NCBI RefSeq assembly: GCF_019303495.1
Contig: NZ_JAEVFI010000010.1
Coordinates: 49,219 to 113,218 of the forward strand
Source: Streptomyces sp. JJ66
GTDB lineage: Bacteria; Actinomycetota; Actinomycetes; Streptomycetales; Streptomycetaceae
Length of the DNA: 64,000 nt
Direction of reading: 5' to 3'
Both the position numbers and the translations under genes were made by a program. Below are positions 50,374 through 59,607 of the stretch, one piece after another; positions within the stretch are counted from its first letter, which is position 1; each line of letters starts with the position of its first letter. Under the pieces are notes generated by a model. That model saw only the letters and a program-made list of their open reading frames with translations. It was not told where the DNA came from and made no database searches.

Positions 50374-53300
50374 TCAGTCGACGAGGTAGTGGGCTTCGAT
50401 GTAGGCGACGGTGGAGCCGTACGGCTCCCCCACCGGCTTCAACATGTACCGGCGGAAGACCGCGGCGGTGGCACGGCGGACACCGCGGTTGCGGGCCTCG
50501 GCGTTATCCCATGACTGGGCGAGGGTGCGCCTGACCACTTGGTCGATCTCCTCGGCCAGGTTCCGCTCCGTGACGGTGAGGCCGGGCGGTGCGTGCTCGT
50601 GGATGATCCGCGACAGGACACCTACATGGTCGTCATCCAGCACGACGGCTTCGTCGGGGTGCTTCTCGGCGTTCACGATCGCCTGGGCGACCCGGAGCGC
50701 GTCGGCCAGGAACTCCAGGGCGTCCTGAGCATTCTGGATGATCCGGTCCCGCAGCTGCCTGATCCGCTCTGCCAGGGCGGTGTACTTCGCGGACCCCGGT
50801 TCGACCCCCTTATCGAGGGCGGCTTTGATCTGGTCCAGGATCTCCGCCGCAGACGGCGGCTTCTTGTCCCCGCTGTCGTCCTTGCCGGACTTGGGGCGGA
50901 CGAGGGCCAGCAGTTCCTTGAGGATGGTGATGCCCTGGGCGTCGAGGACGAGGGCCTCCTCCTGGGAAGCGACCACAGCGAACGAGTGGACGTGGGCGTT
51001 AATTATCTCCAGGACCATCGGACCCAGCTCGCCCAGCCGTTCCTTCCTCTCCTCGTCGGAAGACTTCTTGAACAGGGTTGTGTACGCGGACCCGAACAGC
51101 CCGAAGCCGTCCTGGTACTTGGCGATCCGCTTGTCGGTGTTGATGAGCGGGTACAGGCGGGCCAAGAGCCGGTAGTCCTTGGAGAACACCTTGGCGGCGG
51201 CAGGGTCGGAGTCCAGGAACACGTTGATGGCTCGCACGGACTCGTAACCGTGGACCGTGAGGTCCAGGCCGTCCACGGCCGTGAAGAGGTCTTCGATGCG
51301 GGCGAAGGTAGTGCGGAATTCGGCAACGAGTTCGGTGAGATCGGTGACGAACCCGCCACCCTTGCCCGCAGCCTCCCCCTCGGTGGGGTCGATGACGGCC
51401 CGCTGGACCTCCTCGGCCAGGCCGATGTAGTCCACGACTACCCCGGAGGTCTTCCGGAAACCGCCTGGGGAGATCCAGGTGCGGTTCGGCCGGGTGATCG
51501 TCTGGAACAGGTTGTGGGCCTTGAGCGGCTTGTCCAGGTAGAGGACGCCCTCGTTGGGGGCGTCGAACCCCGTCATCAGCTTCGCCGTCACGACCAGGAA
51601 GCACAGCGGATCGTCCGGGGCAAGGAAGCGCCGCTTCTGGTCCTCCTCGTCGGCCTCCGAGAGCTGGTACGGCAGCATGGCGGGGTCCTCGTCCTTGGAG
51701 TTCTTGACGTGGACGTTGACCTCGGCGGCGATCCGGTCGTGCTTGCCGACCTCGGCGAGCACCTGCGACACCTCGTAACCGGTCAGCAGTTCGTTGATCT
51801 TGTCCGTGTAAGCCACAGCCAGCTCACGGTTGTAGGCGACGACCTGGGCCTTGAGGCCGTTGCGGTAGGCGCCGGCCAGGTAGTGGTCCACGATGTCCTG
51901 GCAGACCGTCTGTATACGCTCGGGGTTGGCGAACACCGAGGTGAGGCGCCCGAACTTGCGGGACAGGGTTTCACGGTCAGGGTCGTCGAGGTCGAATGCG
52001 TCGGCGAACTGGTCGAACTCGGCCTGCAACGCCTGGTCGTTCATCTCGAAGAGGACCGGATGCGGGTCCAGCACGACCGGGACGGTCGCCTCATCCTGCA
52101 GAGAGCGGGACACCGAGTATCGGTGCAGCACCCTGTCCGGGTCGGCCTCCTCGCCGAAGAGGGCGAAGGTGTTGGTGGCGAGGTTCCTGAGGGGGGTACC
52201 GGTCATGCCGAAGAACTTCGCGTGCGGCAACGCTGCGCGCATCTGCCCGGCCAGGGACTTCTCCTCGGAGGACTGGGTGCGGTGTGCCTCGTCAACCAGC
52301 ACGATGATGTTGCCACGGGGCGACAGGCCCTTGCCGGCGTCGGCGAACTTGTGGACGGTCGTGGAGATGACGCCGCGCACATCGTCGGCCAACAGGGAAC
52401 GCAGCTTCTTGCTGGTGGCGGGCTGGTGGAAGTAGGCGTCCCCCATCGCGGAGGTGAACACCCTCGAGGTCTGCCGGACGAGGTCAGTGCGGTCCGAGAG
52501 CAGGATGATCGTGGGCGACTCAGTGCGGGTGTCGGCCAACAGCAGGGAGGCGGCGAACACCATCAGCAGCGTCTTCCCGCTGCCTTGGTGGTGCCAGATC
52601 AGCCCCTTCTTGCCACCGGCCAGGACCCGCTCGTGGATCAGATGGGCGGCTTCCATCTGTGGGTAACGGGGGAGGTACTTCTTGTCTGCCCCGCCTCCGG
52701 AGGTGTCGAAGAGGACGAAGTTGGCGAGCATGTCGAGGACCGTGGCCGGGTTGAGCAGCAGTTCGACGGAGCGCCGTAGGTCGGCCTGCCCGGACAGGTT
52801 CTCGGCGTCGTCGGTGGACCGGAACGGCTGCCACTGGTTCAGGGGCGCGCCGGCCGCCCCGAACCGCATCTTCAGCCCGTCGGAGGCGACGGCGAAGAGG
52901 TTGGGGGTGAAGAACCACGGGTACTCGGTGGCGTACACATCGTTGATCTCGCGCGCGGCGTCGGCCCACCCGGACTTCGCGGTCGGTGACTTCACCTCAA
53001 CGACTACCAGAGGCAGGCCGTTGACCCAGTAGACGAGGTCGAACCGGCGAGGGGTCTTGCCGGGGATGGTTATGGTCACCTCGTCCGACACGACCAGAGT
53101 GTTGGCGGTCGGCTGCTCAAGATCAACGACCTTCAGCGCGTGCCACACGCCGTCGGCACCCCGGAACTCCTTCTGCCCACGCAGCAGGTGCACCACCTGC
53201 TCGTTGGCTCGCACCAGCCCGCCGTCAACGGCGTTGACCGTGGCGATGATCTCCTCGACCACGGCGTCCACGTCGAACCCGTCGATCACCCCAGGGTTGA

Positions 53301-53451
53301 GCCGGACGATGGCGTCCCGCAGATGGCCAGCGAGCACCGTGTGCGTCGTTTCACGCGGCAGCGACCTGCCCGCTTTGAAGTCCCAGCCCATCGGGAGGGA
53401 CCACTGGATCATCGAGTTCTGGAACTCGCGCTCCCGAATGCCCTTCGCCAC
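50374..53451 (-). CDS. hsdR: Type I restriction enzyme subunit HsdR
   Basis: A 1025-residue translocase-nuclease. The N-terminal PD-(D/E)XK nuclease shows [20 protein letters not shown] (D...E-x-K). Superfamily 2 helicase motifs follow: GSGKTLLMVFAASL (Walker A), VLVDEAHRTQ (DEAH), FFGMTGTPL (motif III), and TAKLMTGFDAPNEGVLYLDK in the second RecA domain. The C-terminal third is helical and should contact HsdM. It cuts DNA after ATP-driven translocation from unmethylated HsdS sites. Starts 3 bases after hsdS, third in hsdM-hsdS-hsdR. Confidence 0.97.
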   Translation of the reverse strand: MAKGIREREFQNSMIQWSLPMGWDFKAGRSLPRETTHTVLAGHLRDAIVRLNPGVIDGFDVDAVVEEIIATVNAVDGGLVRANEQVVHLLRGQKEFRGADGVWHALKVVDLEQPTANTLVVSDEVTITIPGKTPRRFDLVYWVNGLPLVVVEVKSPTAKSGWADAAREINDVYATEYPWFFTPNLFAVASDGLKMRFGAAGAPLNQWQPFRSTDDAENLSGQADLRRSVELLLNPATVLDMLANFVLFDTSGGGADKKYLPRYPQMEAAHLIHERVLAGGKKGLIWHHQGSGKTLLMVFAASLLLADTRTESPTIILLSDRTDLVRQTSRVFTSAMGDAYFHQPATSKKLRSLLADDVRGVISTTVHKFADAGKGLSPRGNIIVLVDEAHRTQSSEEKSLAGQMRAALPHAKFFGMTGTPLRNLATNTFALFGEEADPDRVLHRYSVSRSLQDEATVPVVLDPHPVLFEMNDQALQAEFDQFADAFDLDDPDRETLSRKFGRLTSVFANPERIQTVCQDIVDHYLAGAYRNGLKAQVVAYNRELAVAYTDKINELLTGYEVSQVLAEVGKHDRIAAEVNVHVKNSKDEDPAMLPYQLSEADEEDQKRRFLAPDDPLCFLVVTAKLMTGFDAPNEGVLYLDKPLKAHNLFQTITRPNRTWISPGGFRKTSGVVVDYIGLAEEVQRAVIDPTEGEAAGKGGGFVTDLTELVAEFRTTFARIEDLFTAVDGLDLTVHGYESVRAINVFLDSDPAAAKVFSKDYRLLARLYPLINTDKRIAKYQDGFGLFGSAYTTLFKKSSDEERKERLGELGPMVLEIINAHVHSFAVVASQEEALVLDAQGITILKELLALVRPKSGKDDSGDKKPPSAAEILDQIKAALDKGVEPGSAKYTALAERIRQLRDRIIQNAQDALEFLADALRVAQAIVNAEKHPDEAVVLDDDHVGVLSRIIHEHAPPGLTVTERNLAEEIDQVVRRTLAQSWDNAEARNRGVRRATAAVFRRYMLKPVGEPYGSTVAYIEAHYLVD

Positions 53452-53454
53452 GGC

Positions 53455-54747
53455 TCAGACCCCCAACTCGGCGGACTCGATGTCGATGGTGCGGTCCAGC
53501 AGCCCCGACAACAGACTCGCTCGTACCCGACGGAGGCTGGCGGCCTCCGCGCGCAGTGTGACGATAAGTGCATCGACCGCTTCAGCGCGCTCAACGAGTC
53601 CCGCCTGCTCTTCCGATGAAGGCACCGGAATCTCGCGGGCGATGTACTCCTTTACCGACAGATTTGTGATCCCAGTCGTGCGGCGGGAGTAGTTGTGGGT
53701 CAGCCCTGATGCCCAGTCGTGTCGGAGCCGCCAGAACACGTACCTAGGAAGCGCCTTCTCCGGATCTACTCGCATCAATCGCTGGAAGTCGGTGGGCACG
53801 CACGGCTCCAGGCCCGGGCCTGCGATAGCGACTCGTCCGACAGGCTGCTCGGGCGAACCGCCAGACCGCTCCAGGATGATGTCTTGCTCCTGCACCGTCC
53901 GGGTGGCTGCTTGTTTGGTGGTGAATGACCGGACCGGTGAGCCGTCGGTTACGAAGTCGGAGGTGTTGGGCGTGTAGATGCGTGGTCCGAGTGCGAGCCG
54001 ATCAACCTCGCCCTCGCCCTCAGGCTTCCCCCAGACGCCCCCTACTACATGGGAGCACAGATCAACAATCCGATGCCGTTCACCCTCAACAGCTGTGAAG
54101 TGCTCCGCGAGCACCATGTTGAGGAGCCTCCGTGCAGTGCTGGCCTCGGAATCGACTGCGGCGATCTGGTCGTCAACCGCACTGATGATCCCGACGATCT
54201 GCTGCTGTACCGGCAGTGGAGGCAGGGTGATGGGGATGGAGCTGAACGAGGCATCGGAGATGGTCTTGCGGCGCAGGACCGTTCCCGAGGCGCGGTTCTG
54301 CATCTCGTCCCAGAACACTGGCGTCTGAAAATACAGCCTCAGGAACTCCGGGAGAGCTCTACGGTCAACCTCGTAAGTGATGAACACACCGGAGACATGA
54401 GTGCCGTCATGCTCCGCCCGCGCCACACCTGCAGGGGCTTCGAACGCTGTGATCGTGCGGAGCACGACGTCGTTCTCGCGCACCGAGTTCAGCGTCGTGT
54501 ACTTCGAGATACCGCCGATGAAGGGCTCCTTCTCCCCGAGGCCACGCCCATACATCTGGACACTGACTGCGGGATAGGTGACGCCATCCTCCACCGCTAC
54601 CTTGCGGCGCACACGGGTCAGCAGGTCGCCGAGGGTGAGCTGTTGCCAGCCAACCATCGAAGGTCTCGAACCCTGTGGTGGAACGGCCACCGCGCGGCGC
54701 ACATGAGTCTGCAGTTCACCGAGGGCGGTCTGCTGCCAGTTACTCAT
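53455..54747 (-). CDS. hsdS: Type I restriction specificity subunit HsdS
   Basis: A 430-residue protein that chooses the bipartite DNA target for both HsdM and HsdR. Two target recognition domains (about 35-190 and 220-370) alternate with coiled-coil spacers (PLPVQQQIVGIISAVDDQIA, and VPSSEEQAGLVERAEAVDAL). The first 55 residues are odd: NWQQTALGELQTHVRRAVAV is followed after a short gap by GWQQLTLGDLLTRVRRKVAV, an apparent partial duplication of the subunit start. It overlaps hsdM by 8 bases. The recognition sequence cannot be predicted from the domains. Confidence 0.95.
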   Translation of the reverse strand: MSNWQQTALGELQTHVRRAVAVPPQGSRPSMVGWQQLTLGDLLTRVRRKVAVEDGVTYPAVSVQMYGRGLGEKEPFIGGISKYTTLNSVRENDVVLRTITAFEAPAGVARAEHDGTHVSGVFITYEVDRRALPEFLRLYFQTPVFWDEMQNRASGTVLRRKTISDASFSSIPITLPPLPVQQQIVGIISAVDDQIAAVDSEASTARRLLNMVLAEHFTAVEGERHRIVDLCSHVVGGVWGKPEGEGEVDRLALGPRIYTPNTSDFVTDGSPVRSFTTKQAATRTVQEQDIILERSGGSPEQPVGRVAIAGPGLEPCVPTDFQRLMRVDPEKALPRYVFWRLRHDWASGLTHNYSRRTTGITNLSVKEYIAREIPVPSSEEQAGLVERAEAVDALIVTLRAEAASLRRVRASLLSGLLDRTIDIESAELGV

Positions 54748-56314
54748 CGAAGCCCTCGATCCCTGCGGCGGAGAGGACGGCGAGCATCTGCTGTTCGGCC
54801 TTCTGGCGCTCGGCTCGGGCGATGTTGTAGGCGTCGATGAGGGTGCCGAGGTCTTCCTGCTCGGCGGCGGCCTGCTTGATGTAGCGGCTGATGTTCAGGT
54901 CGTACCCGTTGGCAGCGATCTCGGTGGTGGGGACGAATCGCGCCGAGATACTGCCCTCTCCATCGGAATCCACCGGAGTCCCGTCGCCGTCGAAGCCCGA
55001 ATGATAGGCGGCCACCGTGTCGGTGATGTCGGCAGCGGTGAGGATGTTGCGGTTCTTGCCCTTGGTGAACCGCTTGGAGGCGTCGATGAACAGTACGCCG
55101 TCCTGCCGCTCTTCGGCCTTGGTGCCAGGTGCACGGAACACCAGGATCACTGTCGGGATGGAAGTCGAATAGAAGAGGTTCGCAGGCAGGCCAATGACTG
55201 CTTCGAGCAGGTCGTCATCCAGCACCCGCTTGCGGATGGCTGCCTCCTGGCCGCCTCGGAAGAGGACGCCATGGGGCAGGACGACGCCAGCGCGGCCCTT
55301 CTTCGGGTCCATGCTGGCGATCATGTGCTGAACGAAGGCCCAGTCTGCCGACGACTGGGGCGCCACCCCTCCGATGGCGCGCGGGTCGTTGGTCCAGGGC
55401 TTCCACTTCAGGCTGTAGGGCGGATTGGCGACGATCACGTCGAATTGCTTGACGGCCCCGTCTGGCTTTCTGAAACGCGGGTCCCTCAGGGTGTCGCCGA
55501 CCTCGACCTTGAACTCGGTCAGGTTGTGCATGAAGAGGTTCATACGGGCCACGCCGGCGGTGTCCGTTACCGCTTCCTGACCGTTGAGGCTGAGTGTGTA
55601 CCCCCGCCCGCCGTGGGATTTCAGGAGGCTCGCGGCGGCGATGAGCATGCCGCCTGAGCCACAGGTTGGGTCGTACACCGACTCGTGGTTCCTGGGGGCC
55701 AGCAGTTCGATGATCAGCTCAACGACCTCGCGCGGGGTGAAGAACTGACCTGCGCGGGTGCCGGACCCGTCGGAGAACCGCTTCAACAGGTACTCGTACG
55801 CCCCGCCGAGCACGTCGTGGGACATGTTGCCCTCGTGCATCTTGGGGGTGCGGTTCATAGCTCGCATGACCGACGCCAGCACCTCCCCCGGCAGCACCGC
55901 TTCAGAGGTCCAGGTCATGGACCCGAAGAGACGGGAGAACTTGTCAGGGTTGGCCGACTCGATGGCCTGGAGGGAAGCGCGAACCCGCTGGCCGAGACCG
56001 TGCTGGGCGACGGTGGCGAGGATCGAGGACCAAGAGGCGCGACGTTCCTGGACGGTTCCAGCGTGGATGAACGGAATCTCGAACGACTGGTGGTCGCGGT
56101 ACTCGATCTCTCGGGCTTCCTCGCGGGAGAGGCCGTCCAGGCCCTCGTACTGGGCCAGGAACTCCTGGTGGTTGTGCTCCCAGGTGTCCGACAGGTACTT
56201 CCAGAACATCAGCGGGAAGACGACCGAGGAGTACTGCGCTTCGGGCATCGCCACGCGCAGCTCGTCGGCGGCGTCCCACAACCGGTTCTCGATCTCCTGC
56301 TGGGTCACTGCCAT
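54740..56314 (-). CDS. hsdM: Type I DNA adenine methyltransferase HsdM
   Basis: A 524-residue N6-adenine methyltransferase. The helical N-domain opens QQEIENRLWDAADELRVAMP. The SAM-binding motif is YDPTCGSGGMLIAAASLLKS and the catalytic motif IV is VIVANPPYSLKW. Downstream PHGVLFRGGQEAAIRKRVLD and YSTSIPTVILVFR are typical of HsdM. It protects host DNA and forms the core of the restriction complex. First annotated gene of the operon, reading away from tRNA-Ser. ATG at 56314. Confidence 0.97.
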   Translation of the reverse strand: MAVTQQEIENRLWDAADELRVAMPEAQYSSVVFPLMFWKYLSDTWEHNHQEFLAQYEGLDGLSREEAREIEYRDHQSFEIPFIHAGTVQERRASWSSILATVAQHGLGQRVRASLQAIESANPDKFSRLFGSMTWTSEAVLPGEVLASVMRAMNRTPKMHEGNMSHDVLGGAYEYLLKRFSDGSGTRAGQFFTPREVVELIIELLAPRNHESVYDPTCGSGGMLIAAASLLKSHGGRGYTLSLNGQEAVTDTAGVARMNLFMHNLTEFKVEVGDTLRDPRFRKPDGAVKQFDVIVANPPYSLKWKPWTNDPRAIGGVAPQSSADWAFVQHMIASMDPKKGRAGVVLPHGVLFRGGQEAAIRKRVLDDDLLEAVIGLPANLFYSTSIPTVILVFRAPGTKAEERQDGVLFIDASKRFTKGKNRNILTAADITDTVAAYHSGFDGDGTPVDSDGEGSISARFVPTTEIAANGYDLNISRYIKQAAAEQEDLGTLIDAYNIARAERQKAEQQMLAVLSAAGIEGFDE

Positions 56315-56380
56315 CAGTCGGGGGTGTCCTTGCTCGTGTCTGGGCGGCGGTTAGAAGTCGTGGAGCTTCCGCCGGGCATC

Positions 56381-56629
56381 CTATTTAGGGCTTCTGACGA
56401 TGAGGCTGTGGCCGATCTCTCCGCTGGCCGGTTCCAAGGAGCCAGCTCGGGCTGGTGCGGCCCGCACGTTGCCGCGAGCATCATGTTGGTCGCTCAGGAG
56501 GATCTTGGTCTCGATGCGGTTGACGATCACGGCGCCGGTGACCTGGTCGTCGGCAGAGAGCGGCGAAGCCTGTCCGTGGAGATCCCACGGCTGTCCTCCC
56601 CGCGTAACTGAGACCACAACTGCAACCAC
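56381..56629 (-). CDS. Possible small protein upstream of hsdM
   Basis: GTG at 56629 opens an 82-residue frame ending at 56381, 66 bases before hsdM and in the same direction. It reads VVAVVVSVTRGGQPWDLHGQ, later VTGAVIVNRIETKILLSDQH, and ends SGEIGHSLIVRSPK. Alternating hydrophobic and polar residues suggest beta strands. No family recognised and no good ribosome binding site seen. It is bounded upstream by the tRNA-Ser terminator. If real, it would be the first gene of the hsd operon, otherwise a chance frame. Confidence 0.4.
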   Translation of the reverse strand: MVAVVVSVTRGGQPWDLHGQASPLSADDQVTGAVIVNRIETKILLSDQHDARGNVRAAPARAGSLEPASGEIGHSLIVRSPK

Positions 56630-56635
56630 GGAACG

Positions 56636-56672
56636 ACGAAGGTCCCGGCCGCTGGGCGGTCGGGACCTTCGT
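56636..56672 (-). terminator. Terminator downstream of tRNA-Ser
   Basis: ACGAAGGTCCCG (56636-56647) pairs perfectly with CGGGACCTTCGT (56661-56672), a 12-base-pair stem. It begins 21 bases after the mature 3' end of the minus-strand tRNA. Confidence 0.85.
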
Positions 56673-56692
56673 TCAGCCCGGTGAGAGCTGGG

Positions 56693-56777
56693 CGGAGGAT
56701 ACGAGATTCGAACTCGTGAGGGGTTGCCCCCAACACGCTTTCCAAGCGTGCGCCCTAGGCCTCTAGGCGAATCCTCC
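56693..56777 (-). tRNA. tRNA-Ser (anticodon GGA)
   Basis: On the minus strand: acceptor GGAGGAT/ATCCTCC with discriminator G. The D arm contains GCCTAGAGGCC. The anticodon loop CTTGGAAAG has anticodon GGA, with a long variable arm (TTGGGGGCAACCCCT) typical of serine tRNAs, and T loop TTCGAAT. CCA is not encoded. The 3' end faces the restriction island, as expected for an integration site. Confidence 0.96.
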
Positions 56778-56854
56778 GCCGGAGACTTTACAAGATGGTG
56801 GGGGGTGGTGGCGAACTCGATCCCTGGTGGGGGCATCGGGTAGGGTGGCGAGCA

Positions 56855-56940
56855 GCCCCTCACGTGGCGCTATCTGACTGAACTCCCCCAGGGCCGGAAG
56901 GCAGCAAGGGTAGGTTGGCTCTGGCGGGTGCGTGGGGGGC
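56855..56940 (+). ncRNA. ffs: Signal recognition particle RNA (small bacterial type)
   Basis: The universally conserved SRP hairpin tip GGGCCGGAAGGCAGCAAGGG is present. The outer helix pairs GCCCCTCACG near 56855 with CGTGGGGGGC at 56931-56940. Ends are approximate. The RNA binds Ffh to target membrane proteins. Location directly upstream of dnaX is the normal Streptomyces position. Confidence 0.95.
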
Positions 56941-56994
56941 GTTGACGTTTGTGCGGCGGCTCACATGTCAGTGGGCTCCGATACCGTCGTAGGC

Positions 56995-59406
56995 GTGTCA
57001 TCCCTCGCGCTGTACCGCCGCTACCGTCCCGAGACCTTCGCCGAGGTCATCGGGCAGGAGCACGTGACCGACCCGTTGCAGCAGGCGCTGCGCAACAACC
57101 GGGTCAACCACGCTTACCTGTTCAGTGGGCCGCGTGGCTGCGGCAAGACCACCAGTGCGCGCATTCTGGCGCGGTGCCTGAACTGCGAGCAGGGGCCGAC
57201 GCCGACGCCGTGCGGCGTCTGCCGGTCGTGTGTGGACCTGGCCCGGGGCGGGGCCGGGTCGATTGACGTGATCGAGATCGACGCCGCCTCGCACGGTGGT
57301 GTCGATGACGCGCGTGAGCTGCGGGAGAAGGCGTTCTTCGGACCCGCGGCCAGCCGGTACAAGATCTACATCGTTGACGAGGCGCACATGGTGACCACGC
57401 AGGGTTTCAACGCCCTGCTGAAGGTGGTCGAGGAGCCGCCGGAGCACCTGAAGTTCATCTTCGCGACGACCGAGCCGGAGAAGGTCATCGGCACGGTGCG
57501 GTCGCGGACGCACCACTACCCGTTCCGGCTGGTGCCGCCTGGCACGCTGCGCGACTACCTGGCGCAGGTGTGCGCGCGGGAGGACATCGCGGTGGAGGAG
57601 GCCGTACTGCCGCTGGTGGTGCGGGCGGGGGCCGGGTCCGTGCGGGATTCCATGTCGGTGATGGACCAGTTGCTCGCCGGGGCCGGTGCGGGTGGTGTGA
57701 CGTATGCCATGGCCACCGCCCTGCTCGGGTACACCGACTCCGCGCTGCTGGACGAGGTGGTGGACGCGTTCGCGGCGGGGGACGGAGGCGCCGCGTTCGC
57801 GGTGGTGGACCGGGTGATCGAGGGCGGGCACGATCCGCGCCGGTTCGTGACGGACCTGCTGGAGCGGCTGCGGGATCTGGTGATCCTGGCGGCGGTGCCG
57901 GACGCGCTGGAGACCGGACTCATCGACGCCCCGGCCGAGGTGCTGGAGCGGATGCGGGCGCAGGCCGAGGTGTTCGGCGCGGCGGAGCTGAGCCGCGCCG
58001 CCGACCTGGTCAACGCCGGGCTGACGGAGATGCGGGGCGCGACCTCGCCCCGGCTGCAGCTGGAGTTGATCTGCGCGCGGGTGCTGCTGCCCGCCGCCTA
58101 CGCGGACGAGCGCTCGGTGCAGGCCCGGTTGGATCGGCTGGAGCGCGGTGTTGGCAGCGTGGGTGGTGGCGCCGCGTTTGGTGGGGTGAGCGGGGGTGTT
58201 GCTGCCGCTGCTCCTGGGGGCGGGCTCGGCCCTGGGGTGGGCGGGCAGGGCGTTGCTCCGGGTGCGCAGGGCGCTGCTCCGGGTGGGTTGGGTGGTCCGG
58301 GGGGTGCGTCCGGTGCCGGTGGGTCTGCTGGTCCTGGTGAGGTGGTTGCTGCGGGTGGTGCGGCTGGTTCAGGTGGTCTCGGTGGTTCTGGGGCGGAAGG
58401 GGTGCAGCCTGCGGCGGCGTCGCCTGCCGGAACGCCGGGGGAGGGGGGCGCCGGGCAGGGTGGACGGCGCCCGGGGGCGTGGCCTACCGCGTCGTCGGGG
58501 GGCGCTCCGGGGGCGGCTGCCGCACCGGCCGCTCCCGCTCCGGCCGCGCCCGCCGCTTCCGCGCCTGCTCCGGCCGCGCCGGCGCCTGCCCGGCCCGCGT
58601 CCGCTCCGGCCGCGCCTGCGGCGTCCGGGCCGGGGGGTGGGGGTGGTGATGTGGCGCAGGTGCGGCAGATCTGGCCGGACGTGCTGGAGGCGGTCAAGAG
58701 CAAGCGCCGCTTCACGTGGATTCTGCTCAGCCAGAACGCGCAGGTCAGCGGCTTCGACGGGACGACGTTGCAGCTCGCGTTCCCGAACGTCGGCGCCCGC
58801 GACAGCTTCGTGAGCGGCGGCAGCGAAGACGTGCTGCGCGCGGTGCTGGGCGAGCGGTTCGGGGTGCAGTGGAAGATCGACTCCGTGGTGGACGCCGGTG
58901 GGGGTGGCGGCGGGTCCACGGGGCCGGTGCCACCAGGCCGGTCCGTGCCGTCTGGTCCCGGTTCCGGCCCGGGTTTCGGCGGCCCGGCGGGGTCGCCGCA
59001 GGGCTCGGGCTTCGGCGGCCCCGGGTCATCCCAGCAGGCGCCCGGGGCAGGTTTTGGCGGCGCCGGGCCGTCGCAGCCGCCGCCCGGGGCGCCGTCGTAC
59101 GCGCCGCACCCGGCCCCGGCGGGGCCGTCCGCCCCGCAGGCGCACGCGTCCGAGTCCGTGCCACCCGGGCCGTCGCGGCCGGAGCAGGCCCCGCAGCCGT
59201 CCGCCCAGCAGCCGCAGCCGTCCGCGCCGCAGCAGTCGCCGCAGGCCCGGGCGCCGGAGCCGGAGGCGCCCGCGCCGCCTCCGGTGTCCGTCGAGGACGA
59301 CATCCCGGAGGACGACGACCCCGATCTGGACGAGAGCGCCCTGTCCGGGCAGGACCTGATCGTGCGCGAGCTGGGCGCCACCGTGATCGAGGAGATCGAA
59401 CACTAG
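56995..59406 (+). CDS. dnaX: DNA polymerase III subunit gamma/tau
   Basis: Clamp-loader ATPase of the replisome. The 803-residue protein starts VSSLALYRRYRPETFAEVIG. The Walker A is FSGPRGCGKTTSA, followed by a four-Cys zinc module (CLNCEQG...CGVCRSC) and IVDEAHMVTTQGFNALLKVV. Domain III follows. Residues about 385-560 are a low-complexity Gly/Ala/Pro tract, and a second Pro/Gln/Ser tract fills 650-780; between them a tau-like domain (VRQIWPDVLEAVKSKRRFTW) binds polymerase. GTG at 56995 is chosen by homologue length; ATG at 56965 is possible. Downstream ybaB and recR follow in order. Confidence 0.96.
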   Translation: MSSLALYRRYRPETFAEVIGQEHVTDPLQQALRNNRVNHAYLFSGPRGCGKTTSARILARCLNCEQGPTPTPCGVCRSCVDLARGGAGSIDVIEIDAASHGGVDDARELREKAFFGPAASRYKIYIVDEAHMVTTQGFNALLKVVEEPPEHLKFIFATTEPEKVIGTVRSRTHHYPFRLVPPGTLRDYLAQVCAREDIAVEEAVLPLVVRAGAGSVRDSMSVMDQLLAGAGAGGVTYAMATALLGYTDSALLDEVVDAFAAGDGGAAFAVVDRVIEGGHDPRRFVTDLLERLRDLVILAAVPDALETGLIDAPAEVLERMRAQAEVFGAAELSRAADLVNAGLTEMRGATSPRLQLELICARVLLPAAYADERSVQARLDRLERGVGSVGGGAAFGGVSGGVAAAAPGGGLGPGVGGQGVAPGAQGAAPGGLGGPGGASGAGGSAGPGEVVAAGGAAGSGGLGGSGAEGVQPAAASPAGTPGEGGAGQGGRRPGAWPTASSGGAPGAAAAPAAPAPAAPAASAPAPAAPAPARPASAPAAPAASGPGGGGGDVAQVRQIWPDVLEAVKSKRRFTWILLSQNAQVSGFDGTTLQLAFPNVGARDSFVSGGSEDVLRAVLGERFGVQWKIDSVVDAGGGGGGSTGPVPPGRSVPSGPGSGPGFGGPAGSPQGSGFGGPGSSQQAPGAGFGGAGPSQPPPGAPSYAPHPAPAGPSAPQAHASESVPPGPSRPEQAPQPSAQQPQPSAPQQSPQARAPEPEAPAPPPVSVEDDIPEDDDPDLDESALSGQDLIVRELGATVIEEIEH

Positions 59407-59607
59407 TGAGCCGGACGGGAGGCGGGCCGAGCACGTAGGCTCGGCACACGAGCGGCCGTGAGCGGCGTGAGCGGCGCGGTCAGCGCGCCCCGAGCGCCGC
59501 GTGCGCACGGCGGGCGCGGCAGCGTCAGCGGCGGTGGCTGGCCGTCGTACACGTCAGCGCAAAGTCAACACGCGACCAGAGTCAACAGGCGACCAAGGAG
59601 CGAGCCC

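Noticed and set aside
50539..52779. 746-codon plus-strand frame opposite hsdR
   Set aside because: Val/Asp/Gly-rich antisense artefact; hsdR has all nuclease and helicase motifs.
56932..56994. Upstream extension of dnaX
   Set aside because: It begins inside the SRP RNA gene; homologues start with the SSLALYRRYRP segment.
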